Origin: Paenirhodobacter ferrireducens
GTDB taxonomy: Bacteria > Pseudomonadota > Alphaproteobacteria > Rhodobacterales > Rhodobacteraceae
Length of the DNA: 64,000 nucleotides
Direction of reading: 5' to 3'
NCBI RefSeq assembly: GCF_004022265.1
Contig: NZ_SAVB01000021.1
Coordinates: 1 to 64,000 of the forward strand
Positions within the stretch are counted from its first letter, which is position 1. Every line of letters begins with the position of its first letter. The translations under genes and the position numbers were made by a program. The notes beneath the pieces are model-generated. The model searched no databases. It was not told the DNA's origin and was given only the letters and a program-made list of their open reading frames with translations. Shown piece by piece: positions 27,584 to 35,197 of the stretch.

Positions 27584-28327
27584 ATGACCGATTTCATCAC
27601 CACGCCCGAGGGGCGCCGCATCGCCTATAACCGCTCGGCCGGCGAGGGGCCGGGCATCGTCTTCCTGCACGGGCTGAAATCCGACATGGAGGGGTTCAAG
27701 GCGCTGGCGCTCGAGGCCTGGGCGCAGGCGCAGGGGCGGGCCTTCCTGCGGCTCGACGTCTCGGGGCACGGCGCCTCGGGCGGCGCGTTCGAGGAGGGCG
27801 CGATCGGCGACTGGTTCGAGGATGCCCGCGCCGCGATCCGCACGCTCTGCGCCGGGCCACAGGTGGTGGTGGGCTCGTCGATGGGCGGCTGGCTTGCGCT
27901 GCTGCTGGCCCGCGACTGCCCCGATCTGGTGGCGGGGCTCGTCACCATCGCCGGCGCCCCCGATTTCACCGAGGATGGTTATGTCGCCTCCTTCACTCCC
28001 GCGCAGGCCGCGGCGCTCGAGGCACAGGGCTATGTCGATCTGCCCTCGGAATACGGCGCGCCCTATCGCATCACCCGCCGACTGATCGAGGAGGCGCGTG
28101 GCCGGCTGGTGCTGCGCGATCCGCTCCGGCTCGCGATTCCGGCGCGCTTCCTGCAAGGCACGGCCGATACCGCGGTGCCGGTGTCGGTGGCGCTGCGGCT
28201 GTTCGAGCATGCCGAGGGCGCCGATATCCGCCTGACCCTCGTGAAGGGCTCCGATCACCGCTTTTCCGACCCGGACGATCTGCGCCTGATCGAGGCGACG
28301 GTGGGCGAGGTGCTGTCGCGCCTGTGA
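27584..28327 (+). CDS. alpha/beta hydrolase
   Basis: A 247-residue alpha/beta hydrolase. The oxyanion-hole motif LHGLKSDMEG is at about 28-37, the nucleophile elbow VVGSSMGGW has Ser99, and a C-terminal His lies in KGSDHRFSDPDD. The overall pattern (GLKSDM, SGHGASGG, LQGTADTAVP) resembles palmitoyl-thioesterase ABHD10-like and carboxylesterase-like hydrolases of proteobacteria. ACCGGAGGCAGACC precedes the ATG. It is divergent from the exbB operon. The substrate is unknown. Confidence 0.87.
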   Translation: MTDFITTPEGRRIAYNRSAGEGPGIVFLHGLKSDMEGFKALALEAWAQAQGRAFLRLDVSGHGASGGAFEEGAIGDWFEDARAAIRTLCAGPQVVVGSSMGGWLALLLARDCPDLVAGLVTIAGAPDFTEDGYVASFTPAQAAALEAQGYVDLPSEYGAPYRITRRLIEEARGRLVLRDPLRLAIPARFLQGTADTAVPVSVALRLFEHAEGADIRLTLVKGSDHRFSDPDDLRLIEATVGEVLSRL

Positions 28328-28435
28328 TCCGCGGAACCTTGCCCGCCGTGCCGTGCATGGGGTTTCCCCCGGCCCCGATCCGGGGCACAGTGGTGCAAAG
28401 AGCGCCACAGGCGCCACAGGCAGAGGTGAGCAGGC

Positions 28436-29146
28436 ATGACGGCAGACCCGCTGGTCTTCCTTCCGGGATTCTTGTGTGACGCAAGGCTGTTCTGGCATCA
28501 GATCCTCGACTTTTCCGCCGACCGCACGGTGATTGCGGCGCCGCTTCTGGGCGCCACGGTCGAGGAGATGGCCGAGACGGTTCTTGCGACGCTGCCGCCG
28601 CGGGTGTCGCTCGTCGGGCACTGGCTGGGCGGGCTCGTGGCGATGGAGATCCTGCGCCGCGCCCCCGACCGGGTGGCCGAGATCGCGCTGATCGACGTCT
28701 CACCGCTCTCCGAAAGCCCGCAGGCCGCCGCGATGCGCGAACAGCGCATCGTCAAGGCCCGCGCCGGACGCCTCGACGAGATGGTGCTCGAGGAGATCCC
28801 CGCCACCGCACTTGCCCCCGGCGAGGGGCGCGAGGCGATGCAGGCGCTGCTCCTCGAGATGGCTGACAGCCTTGGCCCCGAGGGCTTCACCCGGCAAAGC
28901 CGCGCCCTGATGCGCCGCCCCGACCAGCAGCGCGCGCTGCGCAACACCCGCGTGCGCACGCTGCTGATCTGCGGCGAGTACGACACGATCTGTCCGCCGC
29001 GCCGGCACGAGTTCCTGGCCGAGCTGATGCCCCATGCGGAATTCCGGCTGATTCCCGGCGCCGGGCACCTGAGCCCGCTCGAGCGCCCGCTCGAGGTCAC
29101 CCGGGCGTTGCGCGACTGGCTCGACGCCCCGCTTCTGCTGCGTTGA
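28436..29146 (+). CDS. alpha/beta hydrolase-fold protein with Trp in the nucleophile position
   Basis: A 236-residue alpha/beta hydrolase-fold protein (FLPGFLCDARLFWHQ, then VGHWLGGLVAMEILRRAPDR, then GEYDTICPP and PGAGHLSPLERP). The catalytic elbow should read G-H-S-L-G-G; here it is G-H-W-L-G-G, with Trp63 encoded by TGG at 28622-28624. The Asp and His of the triad are still present. One base change (TCG to TGG) would explain this, so it is either a pseudoenzyme, a recent mutation or a sequencing error. It follows the other hydrolase by 108 bases, on the same strand. Confidence 0.85.
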   Translation: MTADPLVFLPGFLCDARLFWHQILDFSADRTVIAAPLLGATVEEMAETVLATLPPRVSLVGHWLGGLVAMEILRRAPDRVAEIALIDVSPLSESPQAAAMREQRIVKARAGRLDEMVLEEIPATALAPGEGREAMQALLLEMADSLGPEGFTRQSRALMRRPDQQRALRNTRVRTLLICGEYDTICPPRRHEFLAELMPHAEFRLIPGAGHLSPLERPLEVTRALRDWLDAPLLLR

Positions 29147-29183
29147 GGGCATCAGGACGGTTCCGGGAGGGTCCGGTTTGCGC

Positions 29184-29237
29184 TATAGTACACGAGGGGA
29201 GAGCTGCTGATTGGCGGCGCCGGTGTCATGACGCCGG
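29184..29237 (+). promoter_or_regulatory. probable promoter and near-palindrome before the small basic ORF
   Basis: A -10-like TATAGT at 29184-29189, with no convincing -35. It is followed by an 18-base near-palindrome CCGGTGTCATGACGCCGG (29220-29237, one imperfect pair) just upstream of the GGAGGGGAGGAG ribosome-binding site. It could be an operator in the 5' leader. Confidence 0.4.
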
Positions 29238-29252
29238 AGGGGAGGAGAATTG

Positions 29253-29507
29253 ATGACAGAAATTGATCTGTGCGTTTTGCGCAGCCGCGAGGTGTGTTTG
29301 CACCTGTGGCAGCTTCGGCCCCGGCATCCGCGTGCCGCGCGTCCGTGGCATGCGCCGGCTCCGGAGCGGCCGGTTCTGCCGCTGATCGCCTGCGAGACAC
29401 GGCTCTTGCGCCGGATCGCCGCCGCGCATCACAGCGCGGCGCTCGGGCGGATCGCCGAACGGGCGGTTGCGGCGATCGGCGCGGCGGTGACGGACGGCGG
29501 CCGCTGA
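29253..29507 (+). CDS. small basic hypothetical protein
   Basis: An 84-residue Arg- and Ala-rich protein (MTEIDLCVLRSREVCLHLWQ at the start; HHSAALGRIAERAVAAIGAA near the end) that I do not recognise. It is supported by an unusually strong ribosome-binding site (GGAGGGGAGGAG before TTG-ATG), a TATAGT promoter element upstream and a terminator hairpin that begins inside its last codons. There is no signal peptide; a C-terminal amphipathic helix is likely. It may be a small regulator or a lineage-specific gene, but chance is not excluded. Confidence 0.55.
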   Translation: MTEIDLCVLRSREVCLHLWQLRPRHPRAARPWHAPAPERPVLPLIACETRLLRRIAAAHHSAALGRIAERAVAAIGAAVTDGGR

Positions 29508-29520
29508 GGCCGCCGTCCCT
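29492..29520. terminator. bidirectional terminator
   Basis: A perfect 11-bp stem, GGACGGCGGCC (29492-29502) with GGCCGCCGTCC (29508-29518). The loop holds the stop codon of the small ORF, and CTTT follows. It lies between that ORF and the convergent ilvN. Confidence 0.75.
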
Positions 29521-29525
29521 TTCGG

Positions 29526-30086
29526 TCAGATCCCGCGCGACAGCGCGGCAACGCCGGTGCGCGCCACATCGACCAGACCCAGCGGCCGCATCAGCTCGGC
29601 GAAGGCGTCGATCTTCTCGGGCGTGCCGGTGACCTCGAAGACGAAGCTTTCGAGCGTGCTGTCGACCACATTGGCGCGGAAGATATCGGCCAGACGCAGC
29701 GCCTCGACCCGCTTTTCGCCGGTGCCCTGTACCTTGAACAGGGCGAGTTCCCGCTCGACCGGCTGCGCTTCGGTGGTCAGGTCGATCACCGCGTGCACCG
29801 GCACGATGCGGCCAAGCTGCGCCTTGATCTGCTCGACCACCGCCATCGTGCCGCGCGTCACGATGGTGATGCGCGAGCGGTGCCCCTTGTGGTCGATCTC
29901 GGCCACGGTGAGACTGTCGATGTTGTAGCCGCGCCCGGAGAACAGACCGATCACGCGGGCGAGAACCCCCGCCTCGTTATCGACGATCACCGCCAGTGTG
30001 TGCGAGCTTTCGACGTCCGAGTGGGTGTCGCGCAGGTCATAGGCGGAATGCGAGGTCGCGCCCTTCTTGATGTTCAGAGCGGCCAT
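29526..30086 (-). CDS. ilvN: acetolactate synthase small (regulatory) subunit
   Basis: A 186-residue regulatory subunit of acetohydroxyacid synthase, the first common enzyme of valine, leucine and isoleucine synthesis. It carries an N-terminal ACT domain (HTLAVIVDNEAGVLARVIGL, then RGYNIDSLTVAEID at about 55-68), which binds valine for feedback inhibition, and a C-terminal IlvN domain ending GLVDVARTGVAALSRG. GAGGAGAGAGGCA precedes the ATG. It follows ilvI by 80 bases, with repeat copy C between them. Confidence 0.95.
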   Translation of the reverse strand: MAALNIKKGATSHSAYDLRDTHSDVESSHTLAVIVDNEAGVLARVIGLFSGRGYNIDSLTVAEIDHKGHRSRITIVTRGTMAVVEQIKAQLGRIVPVHAVIDLTTEAQPVERELALFKVQGTGEKRVEALRLADIFRANVVDSTLESFVFEVTGTPEKIDAFAELMRPLGLVDVARTGVAALSRGI

Positions 30087-30124
30087 TGCCTCTCTCCTCT
30101 TGCAGAATTGCTTTCATCTTGCCC

Positions 30125-30159
30125 GAAATACCTCGGGGGTCCGGGGGCAGGGCCCCCGG
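30125..30159 (+). repeat. intergenic palindromic repeat, copy C
   Basis: GAAATACCTCGGGGG followed by CCGGGGGCAGGGCCCCCGG, a GC hairpin. It is a shorter, unpaired copy of the repeat family. It sits between ilvI and ilvN inside one operon, where it may affect mRNA stability or relative expression. Confidence 0.65.
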
Positions 30160-30166
30160 CCTCGCG

Positions 30167-31912
30167 TCACACCAGCGCCGCACCCGAGCTGAAGGCCTCG
30201 GCATCGGCCGAGAGCAGCATCTCGTTGTGCGGCTTGCCCGAGGGAATCATCGGGAAGCAGTTCTCGTGCTTCTCGACCAGACAGTCGAAGAGCACCGGCC
30301 CGTCATGTTCGAGCATCTCCATGATCGCGTCGTCGAGATCCTTCGGGTCCGAGCAGACGATGCCCTTCCAGCCGAAGGCCTCGGCCAGCTTGGTGAAGTC
30401 GGGCAGGCTTTCCGACCAGCTCTGCGAATAGCGCCCGCCGTGCAGCAGGTCCTGCCATTGCCGCACCATGCCGAGCCGCTCGTTGTTCAGGATGAACTGC
30501 TTCACCGGCACGCGGAACTGCGAGCAGGTGCCCATCTCCTGCATGTTCATCAGCCAGCTCGCCTCACCCGCGACGTTGATGACGAGCGCGTCCGGATGCG
30601 CGATCTGCACCCCGATCGAGGCCGGGAAGCCATAGCCCATGGTGCCGAGCCCGCCCGAGGTCATCCAGCGGTTCGGCGCGTCGAAATGCAGGAACTGCGC
30701 CGCCCACATCTGGTGCTGGCCCACTTCGGTGGTGATGTAGCGGTCGCGGCCCTTGGTCAGCGCCTCGAGGCGTTCAAGGGCATATTGCGGCTTGATGACG
30801 GTCTCGGAGCCCGCATAGGCGAGGCAGCGGACCTTCTTCCACTCCTCGATCCGGCCCCACCATTTCGCCAGGCCTTCCTTGTTGACCTTGCGCCCGCGCG
30901 CCTTCCACACCTTCAGCACGTCCTCGAGCACATGGCCGACGTCACCGATGATCGGCAGGTCGACACGCACGATCTTGTTGATCGAGGAGGCGTCGATATC
31001 GACATGCACCTTGGTCGATTTCGGCGAGAAATCCGAGACGCGGCCGGTGATGCGGTCGTCGAAGCGGGCGCCGAGGTTGATCATCAGGTCGCAGTCATGC
31101 ATCGCGAGGTTGGCCTCGTAGAGACCGTGCATGCCGAGCATTCCGAGCCAGTTCTTGCCCGAGGCCGGATAGGCGCCGAGCCCCATCAGCGTCGAGGTGA
31201 TCGGGAAGCCCGTCGCATCGACCAGCTCGCACATCAGCTGGCTTGCCGCCGGGCCGGAGTTGATCACCCCGCCGCCGGTGTAGAAGATCGGCCGCGCGGC
31301 GGTCTCCATCAGCTCGACGAGCCTGGTGATCGCCTCGATGTCGCCCTTGACCTTCGGCTGGTAATTCTCGGTGCGCGCCTGTTTCGGCCCGGTATAGGTG
31401 CCGGTGGCGAACTGCACGTCCTTCGGCAGGTCGATCAGCACCGGGCCCGGCCGGCCCGAGGTCGCGACGTGGAAGGCCTGGTGGATCACCTCGGCCAGCT
31501 TGTCGGCGTCCTTCACCAGCCAGTTGTGCTTGGTGCAGGGGCGGGTGATGCCCACGGTGTCGGCCTCCTGGAAGCCGTCGGTGCCGATCATGAAGGTCGG
31601 CACCTGGCCCGAGAAGACGACGAGCGGGATGCTGTCCATCAGCGCGTCGGTGAGCCCGGTCACCGCGTTCGTCGCGCCCGGTCCCGAGGTCACCAGCACG
31701 CAGCCCGGCTTGCCGGTCGAGCGGGCATAGCCCTCGGCCATGTGCACGGCCGCCTGCTCGTGGCGGACCAGGATGTGCCGGATGTCGTTTTGCTGGAAGA
31801 TCGCGTCATAGATCGGAAGGACGGCGCCGCCCGGGTAGCCGAAGATCGTGTCGACCCCCTGATCCTTCAGCGCCTGCACCACCATTTCCGCGCCGGTCAT
31901 CTGCCGTGACAT
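30167..31912 (-). CDS. ilvI: acetolactate synthase large (catalytic) subunit
   Basis: A 581-residue ThDP-dependent catalytic subunit (581 from this start; up to 585 from an earlier ATG). Motifs: VVQALKDQGVDTIFGYPGGA with the catalytic Glu in VRHEQAAVHMAEGYAR, the FAD/middle domain, and the C-terminal ThDP-binding GLGTMGYGFPASIG and the NNERLGMVRQWQ region. Four in-frame ATGs cluster at the start (31924, 31915, 31912, 31897). The one at 31912 has GGAG six bases upstream and is preferred. Transcription is controlled by the attenuator just upstream. The pair with ilvN makes the holoenzyme. Confidence 0.95.
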   Translation of the reverse strand: MSRQMTGAEMVVQALKDQGVDTIFGYPGGAVLPIYDAIFQQNDIRHILVRHEQAAVHMAEGYARSTGKPGCVLVTSGPGATNAVTGLTDALMDSIPLVVFSGQVPTFMIGTDGFQEADTVGITRPCTKHNWLVKDADKLAEVIHQAFHVATSGRPGPVLIDLPKDVQFATGTYTGPKQARTENYQPKVKGDIEAITRLVELMETAARPIFYTGGGVINSGPAASQLMCELVDATGFPITSTLMGLGAYPASGKNWLGMLGMHGLYEANLAMHDCDLMINLGARFDDRITGRVSDFSPKSTKVHVDIDASSINKIVRVDLPIIGDVGHVLEDVLKVWKARGRKVNKEGLAKWWGRIEEWKKVRCLAYAGSETVIKPQYALERLEALTKGRDRYITTEVGQHQMWAAQFLHFDAPNRWMTSGGLGTMGYGFPASIGVQIAHPDALVINVAGEASWLMNMQEMGTCSQFRVPVKQFILNNERLGMVRQWQDLLHGGRYSQSWSESLPDFTKLAEAFGWKGIVCSDPKDLDDAIMEMLEHDGPVLFDCLVEKHENCFPMIPSGKPHNEMLLSADAEAFSSGAALV

Positions 31913-31960
31913 CATTCTCTCCATTCACCGGGGCGCGCTGCCCCCAACCCGTTTCGCAAC

Positions 31961-31988
31961 AAAAAGCCCCCGCTTTTCTGGCGAGGGC
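31961..31988 (-). terminator. ilv attenuator terminator
   Basis: On the minus strand GCCCTCGC pairs with GCGGGGGC (8 bp with one G-T pair) around a 7-base loop, followed by TTTTT. It lies between the leader peptide and ilvI, so it is an attenuator rather than an end-of-operon terminator. Its 5' arm overlaps the competing hairpin at 31987-32030. Confidence 0.85.
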
Positions 31989-32030
31989 GCATGGGAACCA
32001 TCATGGTCAAACCGTCACCGGCCCATGCGC
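31987..32030 (-). promoter_or_regulatory. competing (antiterminator-type) hairpin of the ilv leader
   Basis: A perfect 9-bp inverted repeat: on the minus strand GCGCATGGG (32030-32022, inside the last leader codons) pairs with CCCATGCGC (31995-31987). The 3' arm overlaps the terminator's 5' arm by two bases, and a further AGG/CCT pairing would extend the overlap. A ribosome stalled at the Leu/Ile/Val codons leaves this hairpin free to form; a ribosome at the stop codon blocks it. Confidence 0.7.
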
Positions 32031-32062
32031 GTGTCCCCTACGACGATAAGAAGCGAGAGCAT
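32015..32062 (-). CDS. ilvL: ilv operon leader peptide
   Basis: A 15-codon ORF reading MLSLLIVVGDTRMGR. Six of residues 2-8 are Leu, Ile or Val, the products of the pathway the downstream ilvIN operon starts. AAAGGATCAGCG gives a good ribosome-binding site. The position between promoter and attenuator terminator fits classical transcription attenuation by ribosome stalling, as known for ilv operons of other proteobacteria. An overlapping reading frame that begins 18 bases earlier has no such codon bias and was rejected. Confidence 0.9.
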   Translation of the reverse strand: MLSLLIVVGDTRMGR

Positions 32063-32522
32063 CGCTGATCCTTTCCATTGCGTTGCGGCGGACATTAGGA
32101 GGGCCGGAACGGGGCGTCAACGGGAAATCTGCAAAGAAAATGTCGCGGAGGCCTGCAAAACATTTCGAAAGTTGCCAGATCTGCTGATCGTCTGGTAATA
32201 AAACGAAAATTTTCGGGATATTGCGGGGGTTTCTGCAGGCTGTGGGGACATTTCCGCGCACTGGCGCTGGTGAGTCGGAGGCGGGCTTCGGCGCAAGGGG
32301 TTGCGAAAATGCCGGGGTCGGCTTCGCGGATCTTCCGCCCAGCTTCCCTCTTGCGCAAGATAATGTTAACGGCACCCCTTGTCGGACGACTCTGTGCATG
32401 CCAGGGCAAACTGGTCAGGAAACACGACCAGATCGGCCAAATTTCTTGACCTGTGGCCAGAACCCGTCCAAGGAAATCGCAAGCCCCGGATCTGGGGCGC
32501 AAAAAGGGAAGGGGAGGATGAG
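32063..32522. other. intergenic region between the ilv leader and the TRAP genes
   Basis: 460 bases with no convincing gene. It must hold the minus-strand ilv promoter and the plus-strand TRAP promoter. It is AT-richer than its surroundings near 32160-32220, including the perfect palindrome CGAAAATTTTCG (32204-32215). No promoter could be fixed with confidence. Confidence 0.5.
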
Positions 32523-33092
32523 ATGGGCGCTTTGCTGGCCCTTTCACGTCTGATCGACCGCATCAACGAGATCATCGGCAAATCCGTGTCGTGGCTCATC
32601 CTGATCGCGGTTCTGGTCAGCGCGGTCAACGCGACCGTGCGCAAGGTCTTCAACGTATCGTCGAATGCCTGGCTCGAGCTGCAATGGTATCTCTATGGCG
32701 CGGCCTTCCTCTTCGCCGCCGCCTATACGCTGAAGCAGAACGAGCATATCCGCATCGACATTCTCTACGGCGCCTGGTCGCGCCGCGTGCAGCACTGGAT
32801 CGACCTCTTCGGCCATGTCTTCTTCCTGATGCCGATGGTCACGCTGATGATCTATCTGCTCTATCCCTATGTCATGCGCTCCTACGCCTCGGGCGAGGTC
32901 TCGACCAACGCGGGCGGTCTGATCCTGTGGCCGGCGAAGGCGCTGTTGCTGATCGGCTTCGCACAGATGTTCGCGCAGGGGATTTCCGAGATCATCAAGA
33001 AGATCGCGGTGATCCGCGGCGATCTGGCCGATCCCTTCCCCGCGACCGGCCATCACGGCCATGATCCGATCGAGCAGGAGGAGGCACTCTGA
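32523..33092 (+). CDS. TRAP transporter small permease subunit (DctQ-like)
   Basis: A 189-residue four-helix membrane protein of the DctQ family. It opens MGALLALSRLIDRINEIIGK, has the membrane segment SVSWLILIAVLVSAVNATVR (about residues 20-40), and then LELQWYLYGAAFLFAAAYTLKQNEHIRIDI, the family hallmark. It pairs with the large permease in proton- or sodium-driven uptake of organic acids and similar solutes. GGGGAGGATGAG precedes the ATG. The stop overlaps the next start by one base. The periplasmic binding protein (DctP/FcbT1-like) that should give substrate specificity is not adjacent. Confidence 0.92.
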   Translation: MGALLALSRLIDRINEIIGKSVSWLILIAVLVSAVNATVRKVFNVSSNAWLELQWYLYGAAFLFAAAYTLKQNEHIRIDILYGAWSRRVQHWIDLFGHVFFLMPMVTLMIYLLYPYVMRSYASGEVSTNAGGLILWPAKALLLIGFAQMFAQGISEIIKKIAVIRGDLADPFPATGHHGHDPIEQEEAL

Positions 33093-34963
33093 TGATGGAG
33101 CTCATCGCGCAGAACATGGCGCCGATCATGTTCGTCTCGCTGATCTTCTTCCTGCTGCTCGGCTATCCGGTGGCCTTCTCGCTGGCCGCGAACGGGCTTT
33201 TGTTCTTCATCCTCGGGGTCGAGCTCGCGCCGCTGTCGGGGGGCTCGATCAACCTCAGCTGGCCGCTTCTGAACGCGATGCCCGAGCGGTTCTGGGGGGT
33301 GCTCAGCAATGACACATTGCTTGCCATTCCCTTCTTCACCTTCATGGGGATCGTGCTGGAGAAATCCGGCATGGCCGAGGATCTGCTCGACACCATCGGC
33401 CAGCTCTTCGGACCGATCCGCGGCGGTCTGGCCTATGCGGTGATCATCGTCGGCGCGCTGCTCGCGGCCACCACCGGCGTCGTCGCCGCCTCGGTGATCG
33501 CGATGGGGCTGATCTCGCTGCCGATCATGCTGCGCTATGGCTATGACCGGCGCATCGCAAGCGGGGTCATCGCGGCCTCGGGCACATTGGCGCAGATCAT
33601 CCCGCCCTCGCTCGTTCTGATCGTTCTGGCCGACCAGCTCGGCCGCTCGGTGGGCGACATGTACAAGGGTGCGCTGATCCCCTCGATCGTGCTGACGGCG
33701 ATCTATCTCGGCTATGTGTTGCTGATGTCGATCATCCGTCCGCATTCGATGCCGGCGCTGCCGAAAGAGGCGCGCACCCTCGGCTCGGGCGTGATGTCGC
33801 TTGTCGTCGCGCTGGCGCTTGGCGGCGCGGTCTTCTACGGTGCCTTCCGCTGGTTCGACACCGGCACCAATGCCGCCAATGCCGAGATGATGGCCGCGGC
33901 GGTCGCGGTGATCGTGGTCTACGTCCTCGCTCTGCTCGACAAGACGCTGAAGATCAACGTGATGAGCCGGCTGGCGCAGCAGGTGGTGATCGTGCTGATC
34001 CCGCCGCTCGCGCTGATCTTCCTCGTGCTCGGCACCATCTTCCTCGGCATCGCGACGCCGACCGAAGGCGGCGCCATGGGCGCGGTCGGCGCGCTGCTGC
34101 TGTCGGCGGTGAAGAACCGGCTGACCTATGGCGTGGTGCGCGACGCGCTCGCTGCCACCACGCGGCTTTCGGCCTTCGTGATGTTCATCCTGCTGGGCGC
34201 GCGGGTGTTCTCGCTCACCTTCTACGGGGTGAACGGGCATCTGTGGGTCGAGCATCTGCTGACCTCGCTGCCGGGCGGCGAGATGGGCTTCCTCATCGTC
34301 GTGTCGCTGCTGGTCTTCTTCCTGGCCTTCTTCCTCGACTTCTTCGAGCTCGCCTTCATCATCGTGCCGCTGCTGGCGCCGGCCGCCGATGCGATGGGGA
34401 TCGACCTGATCTGGTTCGGCGTGATCCTCGGCGTGAACATGCAGACCTCCTTCATGCACCCGCCCTTCGGCTTCGCGCTGTTCTTCCTGCGCTCGGTGGC
34501 GCCGAAGGAGGCCTATGTCGACAAGCTGACCGGGCGGAAGATCGAGGCGGTGAAGACCTCGCACATCTACTGGGGGGCGGTGCCCTTCGTGGTGATCCAG
34601 ATCGCGATGATCGCCATCGTCGTGGCCTTCCCGGGGCTGGTGATGCACTACAAGGGCAAGCCGGTCGACACCTCGAACGTCAGCTACACGCTGCCGACGA
34701 TGCCGGGACTTGGCGGTCTCGGCGCGCCGGGCGCGGCGCCGGGCGGCATTCCCGCGCCGGGCGGGCTCGGCCTGCCGCCGATCGGCGCGCCGGGCGCGGC
34801 ACCGGGCGGTGGCCTGACGCTGGGCACGCCGTCGCTGGGCGGCCCGCCGCCCGGACTTGGCGGCACGGCGCCGGCAACCCCGGCCCCGGCACCCGAGGGG
34901 GGCGCAAGCTCGGGCGTGCCGGCCCCGATGGGCCTCGGTGGCGCCCCGATCACCGGAAACTGA
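33092..34963 (+). CDS. TRAP transporter large permease subunit with Gly/Pro-rich tail
   Basis: A 623-residue large permease of the DctM family, longer than the usual 430 or so. It has many membrane segments (LIFFLLLGYPVAFSLAANGL, then FFTFMGIVLEKSGMAEDLL and AATTGVVAASVIAMGLISLP). The extra length fits the mannitol/chloroaromatic-type (FcbT3-like) branch. The last 90 residues are a low-complexity Gly/Pro/Ala tail with GAPGAAPGG twice, which is unusual for a permease and probably cytoplasmic or periplasmic and disordered. Translation is coupled to the small subunit (TGATG at 33090). A terminator follows directly. Confidence 0.92.
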   Translation: MMELIAQNMAPIMFVSLIFFLLLGYPVAFSLAANGLLFFILGVELAPLSGGSINLSWPLLNAMPERFWGVLSNDTLLAIPFFTFMGIVLEKSGMAEDLLDTIGQLFGPIRGGLAYAVIIVGALLAATTGVVAASVIAMGLISLPIMLRYGYDRRIASGVIAASGTLAQIIPPSLVLIVLADQLGRSVGDMYKGALIPSIVLTAIYLGYVLLMSIIRPHSMPALPKEARTLGSGVMSLVVALALGGAVFYGAFRWFDTGTNAANAEMMAAAVAVIVVYVLALLDKTLKINVMSRLAQQVVIVLIPPLALIFLVLGTIFLGIATPTEGGAMGAVGALLLSAVKNRLTYGVVRDALAATTRLSAFVMFILLGARVFSLTFYGVNGHLWVEHLLTSLPGGEMGFLIVVSLLVFFLAFFLDFFELAFIIVPLLAPAADAMGIDLIWFGVILGVNMQTSFMHPPFGFALFFLRSVAPKEAYVDKLTGRKIEAVKTSHIYWGAVPFVVIQIAMIAIVVAFPGLVMHYKGKPVDTSNVSYTLPTMPGLGGLGAPGAAPGGIPAPGGLGLPPIGAPGAAPGGGLTLGTPSLGGPPPGLGGTAPATPAPAPEGGASSGVPAPMGLGGAPITGN

Positions 34964-34967
34964 GACC

Positions 34968-34999
34968 AAGCGGCGGCCTTCGGGCCGCCGCTTTCGTTT
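34968..34999 (+). terminator. rho-independent terminator after the TRAP genes
   Basis: AAGCGGCGGCC (34968-34978) with GGCCGCCGCTT (34983-34993), an 11-bp perfect stem with a stable TTCG loop, followed by TCGTTT. Confidence 0.88.
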
Positions 35000-35197
35000 C
35001 AAGGAGGCGTCCTGCCGCCCCGCCGCGACATTCTCGCTGCGGCTGCACAAGATTCGTGCCGTCAAGCCTTTATCTGGCGCGCGCTTCGGGGCAAGCTCTT
35101 GCACGGGGCAGGGGGCGGCCGCAGTCTGGGCGCGGACGGTCCCCTTCGGCAGATGCCGTGCCGACCCGGCGCGGCCAGAGACAAAGACGGTTTCAAC

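Noticed and set aside
32007-32080. A second short frame over the ilv leader (MERISDALASYRRRGHAH...)
   Set aside because: It overlaps the true leader in another frame, lacks a run of branched-chain codons and has a poorer ribosome-binding site.
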